NCBI GenBank assembly: GCA_022577435.1
Contig: JAKOON010000018.1
Location: forward strand, 5,038,656-5,102,655
Source of the DNA: Embiotoca jacksoni
Taxonomy: Eukaryota > Chordata > Actinopteri > Embiotocidae
DNA length: 64,000 bases
Reading direction: 5' to 3'
Positions 12,380 to 22,802 of this stretch are shown piece by piece; position 1 is the first letter of the stretch, and every line of letters starts with the position of its first letter. The notes under the pieces were generated by a model. It did no database searches. It was not told where the DNA came from and saw nothing but the letters and a program-made list of their open reading frames with translations. Both the position numbers and the translations under genes were made by a program.

Positions 12380-12470
12380 AACTAGAAGTGATTGAAATCC
12401 TTGAAGACGTTTCATCAAAGCCTTTCAGATGAGAGAGAACTGAAGAGAGAACTGAATAAGCCTTTCGGGA
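12380..12470. repeat. Possible repeat fragment (GAAGACGTTTCAT motif)
   Basis: CCTTGAAGACGTTTCATC followed by AAAGCCTTTCAGATGAGAG recalls, in rearranged order, a motif found in a common teleost repeat. It directly precedes the SINE. Weak support. Confidence 0.3.
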
Positions 12471-12660
12471 GGCTGTAGCTCAGTCGGTAGAGAGGTTTGC
12501 ACATTAATCAGAAGGTTGGTGGTTCAATCCCAGCTTCTCCTGTCCACATGCCTAAGCATTCTTGAGCAAGACACTGAACCCTAAAATTGCTCCCAATGGT
12601 GTACCATCGGTGCGTTGTAAGTCGCTTTGGATGAAAGCATCAGCTAAATGAAATGCAATG
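12471..12660 (+). mobile_element. tRNA-derived SINE, near full length
   Basis: The head resembles a tRNA gene, with an A box TAGCTCAGTCGG (12476-12487) and a B box GGTTCAATCC (12521-12530). These are the internal RNA polymerase III promoter elements. The body contains CTTGAGCAAGACACTGAACC, a stretch I know from a widespread fish tRNA-SINE. The tail (about 12616-12660) reads GTAAGTCGCTTTGGAT then CAGCTAAATG and ends in AATG-type units. The same tail ends the LINE fragment at 47541-48100 on the minus strand, with few differences. It encodes no protein and would depend on a LINE reverse transcriptase. A clear target duplication was not found. Confidence 0.88.
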
Positions 12661-12833
12661 GATAACAGGGAGAACCTCCTCCAGAATTTCAAACAACTCC
12701 TGTTGCTGTTGGACACCACTTAGATTATCTAAATTGGTATTGATCAAACTTTTTTTTTTAGTATGGAATTATAGTTTTGTCTCCAAGTCCTTAAAATTGG
12801 AAGGTATCTTCTTAATCTAACTCTGAATTAGTG

Positions 12834-12920
12834 CTGCCCTCAAATAGTCGACAAAGCGTTATTCAACTAGAAAAGTCTTAATCGATCACGTTTTCATTAG
12901 TCATTTAGTTGCAGGAAGAA
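12834..12920 (+). mobile_element. hAT-like terminus fragment
   Basis: AGTGCTGCCCTCAAATAGTC followed by TCTTAATCGATCACG and ATTAGTC resembles the end of a fish hAT repeat whose termini combine a GGGCTG-type start with ATAGTCGA and TTAGTCGA motifs. No second end was found, so the support is modest. Confidence 0.4.
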
Positions 12921-15900
12921 AGAGTACAATACACAATGTTGAAAGCTGTTGTAAAACAAAACAAAAATATATGAACGGGTCCTTTTACGAATAAAATAAG
13001 CAAAACAACATCCAAGCCTCGCACCATGTTAGATGGCGCCGACTGAACACAACCTTGGAACCCTTCTGTTTGAATAATGCACTACTTGACCGATCTCAAC
13101 ATATCACTGCACCATGACCCCGTACATGAAGGTGGTAATAGGTGAAGTGGAGGCTCTTAGCACCCCCTCCGCCTCCACCCCTCCCCAGTTACTCATAAAC
13201 CACTTCCGCCAGCCCAGCTGGAAGTAGCTGTCTGCATGTTGACCTTGCCATGCACCATTGATTTGGGTACTTCAAGCTCAGGTTGTCTGCATTTATTAAG
13301 ATGGGAAGTGGATTGGGGGGGTTGGTTGGAGTTGACGGGTCTGACACCAGACACCAGGTACCTTCCCCCAATGCTCGCAGGTCTTCTGACACAAGTCTAA
13401 TAGGCCCTGACAGGCTCTCTGAACAGAAAATGTTAATGACCATCTATGTTAGCGAGATGTTACTAGCTCGAGCTGATGTTATCAAAGGATTTGGGGGGGT
13501 GGGTGGGATTTTTAAAGGTGACTGGATATCCAAGATCTGTGATTGCTCAGGATGTGAGAGACGGAGGTGAACAAAGGGAAACAATCCAATATGAGATGTT
13601 CAAAAGTCTACCTTAATAAAAACCAAGCATTTCATCATTTCATCACAAAATTTGTTTGGGAATTTAGAATCCAGATGACTCTTTGAAGTGAAATAAATGA
13701 GTGGGAGTAAGACCAAATGCCAAGAACCATTTTGCCTGAATTCATGAAACGATAACAGAACAAGCAAATTTATATTCTTAGTCCTGTGCATACTTTTTAA
13801 GATGTTGCAAATGAAAAATTCCTTCTAAGCAACAAGAAAGGGAGGAAATGACTTGAGTGTCCTCTTCATTTTTTAGCATAATTTCAGTAAAATTGAATTT
13901 TACTTGCAATTACTTGCTTTCTAATCAAAAGGTACACACTTCACACATTTCAAAACACCACGGACACTGCTCTCCCCAGTCCACAAGTGACCTTAAAAGA
14001 GCAAAAATTACCGTTAGCAACAGAATTCACAGAATTAGGCATTATACAACAGTACATTGAGGTTAATTTAAATCCATTTTCTGAAAGGCAGCTCCCACTG
14101 AGTAAAGAGTAAGAGTTATTATTTTGTTCTCATGTGGACTCAGTGAGGAGTCCACTCTGTTACAGGGAAAAGATGAATCAATAGCAGTCTGTGAGCTTCT
14201 AAAAGCTGAAATAAAAGGTGTAAAAGCTTGTGGCAGATTTGTGCTGGGTATTTTTTTGTGTAGTGAAAGGTTTGGTCAGGGCAGGCAGTGTTGGAACAAG
14301 TTGGATGGTTGATTTTAAATGGTTAATTTTGGTTTCAGCAAGAAGGCTCTAGGTTACTAATACTGTTTAGGCAAAACAAAATCTGGACAGCACACTGAAA
14401 GGGCCTTTCCTGAAGACTGGAGTTTATGCTTCTGATAAACAGTTAACTTTGGTTTCTTTTAGTCATGAAGGCGGCAGTCATACCAAACAATAAGATGGTA
14501 GTTTTAGTAGTCTAAACAAAACTGTACTTTAACCGTAGGGCGGACAGAACAGAAGATGCCTGAAAACGGAAGGACATTTTTTTTTTTATTTGTATTTATT
14601 TTTTCGTATCCATGGCCACAATATGTTCCCTCCCTAAGTATTTACCAAACACATCAAATGACAAAATGAATGACTTTAGCAGTGGTGTCTGTGAAGAAAG
14701 GCAAATGCTATAATCCTCTTCTCATGAGAAAGTGCAGTCATCACCTTTTATGATCTCTTTCTCTGCTTTTGTGCCATTTCCTTTAATGACTCAGTCTGGT
14801 TCCAAAAGATTACCTTGTGTTAAGCCCAAACAGGAAATCCTAAGCAGTATCCTTTCACATGTTCTGAATCCACTATAGGCACCTGTTGACTCATGTGCTG
14901 TTTGGCCTTTTGGCTCAACTGCAAACTCTGTCAGAGATGGCCTGTGCAGCAACACTCATGCCAGATATAAGAAAAAGTGTTTTTTTTCTAAATGTTTTTT
15001 CTCCCCACAAAAAACGATGTCGACTTCCTACAGTAAGCTGTATACAGTATGAAATCTAACACTGATTCTTGTGTAATAAATTAAGGACATTTTCAGAGTT
15101 TGAAGCAGTTCTTGAGACCAAAGTTAAACAAGTAAAACATTGTTGCTGCTGCAAGAGGTAAAAAGATTCCAAAAATATTCATTTTGGGAGAATCGTTCTT
15201 GAGTACATTGACCAACTAATCATACTCAAGAGTTGCTTAGTTCCATTTGTCCTTTTATCCCTCTACCTCATAATGGCTAAGCTCTATTGATTTTCTCCCT
15301 CTAAACATCTGTCCTATTAGTATCTTCTTATCAAATCTCTGATGAGGTCTATTACCAAGAACAGGCAGAAAAAAACATGCAACCAGACCAACAGAACCCC
15401 ATTAATGAGACCCTGAAAAGATACCTACAAGTAGATGGTAGAGGAAGTAAACAAAGGCCAGAGGATATAATGAAAAAATGAGTTCAAATCATAACCAATG
15501 TGGCTTCACGATTTTGAGTGGTCTGTCCATAAAAGCGATCAGTCTTTATTTGGTCTGCCTCCACTGAAGCAGGGCGGGCCCCACATTACCAAGGTAACTA
15601 ATTTCTATTAGCTTCTAAAAGCTGAGAGAGAGCACTCCAAGAGAGGAGCTGGGGGTGAGATGGAGGGGGATGGAGGTAAGTGATTGTTGATGGTAACAGT
15701 GCAGCCAAAGCTTGGACAGCCCCTGTAATTGGGCTGAGCATACATTTCTCCAAGGTAAAGACAAAGGGATGCAAAGTGCATTTTGTTCTTTTTGTATATA
15801 CCCTGTTTTAATCATTAACATTAGACCTAATAAGAGTGAACACAGTGATTCAGTGGTTTTAAACCACTGAAGCTTTTGTGTGGTTTGATAGCGTGATCAT

Positions 15901-15999
15901 GAACAATTCCATACAGAGATGTTGAAATGTCAAAATGTTTAGAACAGTAACTACAAATATGCACTAGGACTGTGTAATAATATGTATCCTAATAAGCCC
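12921..15999. other. Unique non-coding sequence
   Basis: No gene is seen. Open frames of up to 95 codons (13283-13570) have no recognised domain. A short perfect palindrome lies at 15849-15871. T- and A-rich runs occur near 14578 and 14984. Confidence 0.5.
15849..15871. repeat. Perfect short palindrome
   Basis: The arms TTCAGTGGTTT and AAACCACTGAA surround a single T, giving an 11-bp perfect inverted repeat that could extrude as a tight hairpin. No function is implied. Confidence 0.85.
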
Positions 16000-16530
16000 G
16001 GTAACACGCCAAAGCATGCGATACACCTGTCAGTCCACCAAAGGATCTTGTCAGTGTCACATTTTGTCTTAACTAGGCGATAAAAATACTGCATGTATGA
16101 CTAGACCGTACAATGAGAGAGAAAATCTTTAGAGGGAGGAGGTCGGGAATGGTTGGCTGGATCAAACACTGGACTTTCAACCGATGTTCAACTCTGTGAT
16201 AAAGCAAAAGTAAACTTTAAGTTTAAAGTAACGTAAGTAAGTTACACACATACATAACCTAACTTACGTAATGTACCTTAAGCAGCTTGCGTAACGTACT
16301 TGATATCACTTAAGCAATATTAATTATTTTAACCTAAAACATAATCTTATCCTGACCCCTAACCAAGTAGTTTAGGAGGCTAACCCTGACCAAATTGCAA
16401 CAGTGGCACATTTAACCCAAACCATGATCTTTTTGGCCCCCAAACCCAAGACACCTTTCTCACCCAAGCAACACTGACATGGTATCCTCTCGTGGACTGA
16501 TGGATGTATCGCACACTTCGGCGTGATACC
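16000..16530. mobile_element. Inverted-repeat element with about 58-bp arms
   Basis: The left arm (16000-16057) begins GGTAACACGCC and contains GCGATACACC and CAGTCCACC. The right arm (16471-16530), read on the other strand, begins GGTATCACGCC and contains GCGATACATCC and CAGTCCACG. The arms agree at roughly four fifths of positions and end in the same TCAGTGT. The interior has TAACCCTGACC and AACCCAAACCATGATC, typical of a fish repeat rich in TAACC motifs, plus several GTAACGTA-like steps (16228-16300). There is no coding frame. The arms may not reach the true element ends, so the limits are minimal. Confidence 0.65.
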
Positions 16531-18387
16531 ACATGGATGATAATACAGGGGTTACAATTCAATAGTCTGCGATATGTTGTGATACTGTAAACCCATTTTG
16601 GAAAGACTATCATGTTACGTTGGAGTAGAAAAGTCAAATGGCTAGAGGCAATGTAGTAGTCAGAGGATTAACAGAACACAAAATTAACCTCTGCCATGAA
16701 TCTTTGCACGTAAGCTGTTAATTAAAAATCTACATCTCAAGAATCAATATATAAAACAAAATATTGCAATACCAAAGTGTGTCAATATTTTTTTACATCT
16801 CTAATGTGCACCAGCTGGAATGCCTCAGAGCTTCATGTTATTTTGATTTACTGGGTTTTTCTTCTAAAAATAGAAATTGCAAAGCTGTGGTGCTTCTAAC
16901 AATGGTTCTTAAAAAAAAAAAAAAAAGTCTCCAGTATTTCCCTCATGCTTTGTGTTCCTTCTTGCTACAGCTCTCCTCTTAATACTCAAAATGTGCGGTT
17001 TCGTGGGGTCACCGCTCTAGTACGTAGTTTACTTGAATATTTAATATTTCCACTGTCGCCCCAAATAAAAGAGAACAGGGGTCTGTGATGAAAATATCAT
17101 AATGTCACCAACAGGAGACAATTATCCCCGTCTTCCCTAATTTCTGTTCCTCCTCTCACCTGCCTTGCCCTCCATGTAAAGACAACTCTGTTCACTCAGT
17201 TACTGCAGGTTGAGAATGTCACCCAAAACCATCTGGCAGAACAGACTTAATGTACAGAGTACAGAGAGCTATCTCTATCTGGGTTTATTGGTGAAAGAGA
17301 AGGTAAGTAAATGTTTGATCCCCTTTAAAAGGCTCAGGTAGCAATGTTGTTAATGGAAAGTAGAGGAGATGGCTGTTAAAAGGGAGGGTGAAGTAAGGGT
17401 AAAGGCATGAATCATATAGAAAACGCGTGTGTTGGAACCACTGAAACAGCTGTGCAGCGCCTCATAAATGCACCATGGAGACAGGTGCTCCCTAACATGG
17501 AAATATAGCCGCCATGTCAAAAGAAGAGGCCTTATTTCATGTGGCGCAGTGGGAAGGGGTGGAGGCGATTCACGGTTCATCTCCGCTGACCCCTCTGTCC
17601 TTCAAGAAGATTAGCCCAATCACATCAACTCTGAGCCAAAATGGAGGACGGCCTGGCTGTGGATGTCTGGGTTCATTCTTTTACTGACTTTTAGGGGGAA
17701 CATGTAATCAGCGCTAAAAACACAGTTGTGAAGCAATAGAGGAAGAACTGATGCGTAAAACTACCCTGCGTGCTGAAGGCTGAAGCCTTCAACATCCTGA
17801 ACAGCTCTTCAATCAAATTGATGCAATTGCCCTTTTTACAAACGCACTGAGTGGGTGACAGGCCCCCGACCCCCTGCCCCCTCCACACACTCAAAATGAA
17901 GTGTGATTTCAATGTGAAAGTGAGCTTTGCACATAATCAAGCTCAGAGGGGATCCAGAATTGGACACACTCTGATGGCTGAGACCCAGTGCCATTTCCAA
18001 TGCTGATGTCGCAGTTCTACACTTTTCTGCTTTAGCAACATGCATTCCAAATATTCCACATGACTGGGTGAGATAAAAAGGTTTCAACCCGAAGGCAGCG
18101 AGACAGATTCATAAATGCTCTTGTGACTAATGTAAATCTGGTTTTACAAGAAGGACAAAAGAGAGGACTAACATTTTTTTTTTATAAAATATAACACTGG
18201 GACCATGTCTGACATCAACCGTGCTATCTGAAACTTACTGGGGTTTTCAAACACATAATGCTGTTTTTATTGGGACTCCAACCACTATCCTTTAACAAGA
18301 TCTCATCCTAGAATTTTGGATTTAGGTATTGCAGCAAGTCAGATGTGCAACAAGGAAAGGGGAGAAAGTAAAACGTCCTCACGCACT

Positions 18388-18388
<1 letters not shown>
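16531..18388. other. Unique non-coding sequence
   Basis: No gene or repeat is recognised apart from a 16-A run near 16911 and ordinary short open frames. Confidence 0.5.

Positions 18389-18420
<32 letters not shown>
18389..18420 (+). repeat. 32-A homopolymer with flanking ACGTCCT duplication
   Basis: Thirty-two A are preceded by AACGTCCTCACGCACTC and followed by CGTCCTTC. The repeated (A)ACGTCCT on both sides suggests a target duplication around a tiny insert ending in poly(A), as a severely truncated retrotransposed copy would leave. Confidence 0.7.
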
Positions 18421-18421
<1 letters not shown>

Positions 18422-21400
18422 GTCCTTCAATAGACTGCAGATTCTCAGAACTTCAGATTTATCAGGACGGATGACTAAAGACGGAGGTCACATAGAGGTG
18501 GAGTCAAGGAAGGCTTTGGAACTCCCCTGGCATCACCCTGCTGGGTTAGGAGGTTAGCAGGTTGGTACATGACACACATATCCTGCTGATGCTATTTCTG
18601 TCTGGGCGCCTGCTCCGAAGCCGGATGGAGTGGCAAACAAGCGCAGACTATCTCCTCCAACACTTCAGAGCACCTGCACTCTTCATAGGTGACAGTCGCT
18701 GGTATGCTGCAGAGATTTTAGAACACAGAGTGTTAACATGCCCCTTTGCTTGTCCTGCTTTCGTCTGCTGACTGGGACTCCTTAAAGGTGTGTGTCACTA
18801 TCGAAACTTGTGCCTTTCAAAAGACAAATTATGTATTTCTGTGATCAATTTGACAACTATTTACACAGTAATAACGAGCATTTATTCTGCCTTTTAACAG
18901 CAACAGCAACAAAAACATAATAGACTGTATTGGCATGGTCTGACAGGGTTGTTGATGAATACCAATGACATTATAGATCATTGTCCAGCTGCAAAACGTT
19001 CTGGCCCTCTATACTTAGTTTTCTGGCCAAAGCTGTTTTGGAGCAAAAACTTCAATCTGAAGCCAAAAACAAATTACAAATCAATGTTCTTGTTGCAGTG
19101 TTTAGCAGAGTGTCCTTTCCATCCTAAACTAATTTGCTTGTGTTTTTTTTTTTTTTTCTAATGAAGACAGTCACTTTAGCTTTATTTTAAATACTGTGCT
19201 ACTAAACAAAGTTGGGTTAAAATGTTGGTTTAAATGATCAAAGTTTACTCAATAGACTTCTGTTGCTGTGTGATGCATGATGAATAAAAACTGTTATTTA
19301 AACAAAGTTTCAGAAAAAAATTGATTTCTTTACTGAGCAAGCGATCACACTTTGTCATGATGCAAAGACTGCATCATATTGTTGAAATCATGAAAAATCA
19401 TCTTTCTAATTTTATGACTTTAAAACTAATGATTACCTTTAAAAGTGAAGCTGATTTGGGTGCAAATGGATTTTTTTTTTTTGTGAAAATGTGAGCTAAT
19501 TCTGTATAACAGTAATCTGTTGCTTTGAAGTCAGAAATATGTCAAACTTAAAAGTACAGTGTAATAACATATTAAGCCAATATTCCACTACCACACTATG
19601 ACATGTTCAGATGATACTTGATCACATACTTAAGTCTTAACAACACTCGTTCTAATGACATCTTAAACATGTTAAATTAACCTTCATTACCAGTCCTGTA
19701 GTCTGCTGCGATTGACAGGTCAGAGCCATTACTGTACAGCATTGCCAGACAATTGTACATGTAGAGGTAGGTTTGGCTAAAACCACTGCTCTATTGAATT
19801 AGGAAGCCAATGAGAGGGAAAGGCGATACCCCATAATGATGTGTCGTGGCTGCCTGAAAATGCATGGTCTGTGATGAATCGGAAGGTTTGGCCTCATAAA
19901 TTGTAATTATTTTGTGCCAGCACGGTTTGAGCGGGCCACTTAGCATCGCAGCATCTATCAGTCCACCCATATGGCACAGAGATTAATGCTGGACATTTTT
20001 TTTCCTCCTCAGAAAAATATAATTAGAGCAAGGGAGGAAAACAGAGTGATATGGGTAAGGGAGCAAGGAGGCTGACTGTCTCTCAAATGCAAACACTTAC
20101 CTCAAATAGGATCATGAAGGCTGAATCCTAACCTGAAACATGCCAGTTCTTGATTTTAGACTCTCTTAAAATGCATTATTTCACTCAGAAGTAGCACAGC
20201 CACATTTAATGCTGAATTTAATTTATTTAGACGGCTGATGTTCACTGAGACAAAGCAGGGCCGGGATTTGAAGACTGCTGCAGCAACACCAGCCAACATT
20301 TCTTTAGCTAACCTGGGTTTCTGTAAGGATGGAAACATCCTTGGTTTTGATTAGACATGCTGTTATAATGCAATGTGTTTTCTTACCAACTTCACTGTTA
20401 GTAACTGCTTTTAGTTTGTGCCCTAACTTCAATTTGGCAGTTGTGCAGCTGCTCAGATGAAATAAAAATGCTATGTTTGTCAAGTTGTATTGAGATCCAG
20501 GTCAACGCAGCCCAACTAAAACTAACTAAAGTGGACCAAAGACGGGGAGACTGTTTTATTTTGAAGGTATTTTGGAAATATCACTACAGTACGATTCCAT
20601 GTATTCCAGTCCATCGTAAAAGTGTCTGGCTGCTCCTTGCATTCAAAACCCTGAAATCCCACTTGAGCAGAGCGACACATGCTCAGACAGGCTTCCCGAG
20701 CCAGCACTTGTACTGGGTTTCGTAATTTCTAATTAGCCTGCAATTCCAAGTCCTAATTTGATCCCAGCCAAACTCATTTGCCAATTTATGTGGCATGCCA
20801 TGCCTCATCTAAAAATAACTATTCTAGGTGTCTATAGATTCTATGGAAAAAGTGCCTGAACATGTTATTGTCAACCCTCGATAGATTGGTTGGTATGAAT
20901 CCTCCATATGTCCGCAGTAGAAATAATAAGTCATACATGCCATACAGACAGAGAGGAAAAGAGAAAATGACAGGGTGATAGACCAAGAGACTAACGAGAA
21001 AAAGTGAGAAAAAAGGAAGGAAACCTCAGAGAATGATGGGTTATGGTGTAAACCAAGGAAACTGCTGCTTCCTGCCTCAGTCTGGCATCTGCCCAGAGGC
21101 TCATCACAGCTTCCCTCATGTTTTTATGTGACCAGACAGCAGACCGCAGGACGCAAGTTGTTCTGATAGCAGGTTCTAACATCTCCTTGGTGGTTTTCCT
21201 TCCACACCAGGCAGCCAGCGCTGAGAGAGGACCTGTTGTTTGAAGCACTGAAGGAGTTTTGGCCTCGGGACAATGTGGCTGCAGAGTTCTCTCCAGTCAA
21301 AGTGATTTGAAACCTTGTAATTTTGGGGTCAGCTATTATGGTCTGCAGGTTTACAGCTCTAAAAAAAATAAATTAAAAAAGAATAAATAAAACTCTAAAC

Positions 21401-21759
21401 AAGGGCTGGTAATTGTTTGTAGCTGGCCATATGAATAAGGGGGTTGTTTCTATATTTTGATTAACACCATACAACAGTCATTTACTCAAGCATTTTCATT
21501 GCAGTACATTGCAGATCTCTACCTGCAGCGAAAAGATGGTTCATGAAATTTTAATGCCATTGCTCAGTCGCACTTTGTGTACAGAAATCCCTGCCAGCAC
21601 TGGCTGGCTAAATAATGACAATACAATAAAGCTAGTCTGGCCACAAAGGCAAAGGGGAATAGTAGCTGGAGTGGTGAAATTGAGAAAATAACCTTCAGTT
21701 AGAATTTCTGACCACATAAGTGGTCCCCTCCTGAATTGCTGCTTTGTCATTGTGGGAGG
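18421..21759. other. Unique non-coding sequence
   Basis: No gene is seen. AT-rich stretches carry T-runs near 19143 and 19470 and an A-rich run at 21361-21392. Open frames are at most 94 codons and are not recognised. Confidence 0.5.
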
Positions 21760-22168
21760 GTTTGTGTGGTCTATGGATCTCCGGTGCTATATTGTCTGGA
21801 GCAGTATGCTCCTGGTGGGGTCTCCCAAGGTGCACAGGTCTGGAATGAAGATCCAAATCAACACAATCTGACAATATTTATGGAGTAATGTAAACAAAGC
21901 AGCATTTACCCTGCATGGAGAGGGTCACAAGGACCTTTCCCTTGAGTTAGTCCTGCGTGGCGTTCCAAAGAGAACATCTGGTGGTCGGGCAACCCAAGTA
22001 AGACGGCCGGGCTCAGATTGGTGACGTGGCGGGGCCATGTGCACCCACCATGTGGACCCACCACCTGCAAGTTCCAATACAGGGATCAGTTGCAATGCCT
22101 TTTAGGAAGTTGGGGAGGCCCCTAGTAGTCGGGCTCACCTCCACTCACAGTTCCAGCTCTGGGACCAA
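21760..22168 (+). pseudogene. LINE fragment: 5' leader and start of endonuclease ORF
   Basis: The segment reads GGGGTCTCCCAAGG, then CTGGTGGTCGGGCAACC, GGCCGGGCTC, and a stretch on CACCATGTGGACCCACCACC. I know this order from the leader of a teleost non-LTR retrotransposon just before its AP-endonuclease domain. At about 22111-22166 the plus-strand frame reads VVGLTSTHSSSSGT, matching the family's early endonuclease motif (IVGLTSTHS-GSGT). In an intact element this domain nicks target DNA for reverse transcription. Here everything downstream is lost, and the part between leader and motif is shortened. It is a dead 5' piece, which is unusual because most LINE copies keep the 3' end. Clade not assigned. 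Confidence 0.7.
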
Positions 22169-22286
22169 ATGTACTAGTTTACAAATTGTAATTCAGAATG
22201 CAACAGTGTTACTATAAAATTAATGGATACGTCAGCTTTAGAGCTGTTGGTATGCAAATCTTTTGGACAGTCAAGCATGTCTAGAC

Positions 22287-22802
22287 TTTAAAGAAATAGC
22301 TTGACATTTTGGAAAATATGATATCTCCCTTATTCAGGGAGAGTTCAATGAGAGGATCAGTCAGTCTCTAAACTATGTAGGTTGAACCAGCAACCATTTG
22401 GCCTGTATAGCATACTTCATATCAAACACATGTGATGCAGCATGCTAATATCTCACTAATGGTGGTTAAAGCCAGCCTATCTGTTTTCACACGGTTTCCC
22501 TTATGTGGGCTAAGTTAAGCTAACTGACCACTCATTCTAGCCTATATAATAACAGATAGAGCTCACTAACTTCCTAAAACAGTTGTTTTCTAGTACTTTG
22601 CAAATCAAACAGGAGAGCATAGTGCATTATTTGGGGCCTTTTTTCAGCAGTGGATTTGGTTCTGGTGTCCTGGTGATTGGTGTTTAGTTTCTCATTGGAA
22701 TCTGCAGAAAAACATACATCACCAGAGTTTGATACTGATTATTTCTGTGTTGAAAAGACATAACGTGAAAATATTAACCAATAAGTGTAACTCTTCCTTT
22801 AA
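22287..22802. mobile_element. Non-autonomous TIR element (about 515 bp)
   Basis: The left end is CTTTAAAGAAATAGCTTGAC followed by ATTTTGGAAAATATG. The right end on the other strand is CTTAAAGGAAGAGTTACAC. The interior includes GGCTAAGTTAAGCTAAC and GAGCTCACTAACTT. I recall these from a very common teleost repeat that starts TTAAAGGAATAGTT and carries GCTAAGCTAAGCTAAC. It has no coding capacity. It lies just downstream of the LINE piece at 21760-22168. Confidence 0.6.

Noticed and set aside
12471..12545. Possible functional tRNA gene
   Set aside because: The A and B boxes are good, but no cloverleaf acceptor stem closes and the sequence continues into a SINE body and tail.
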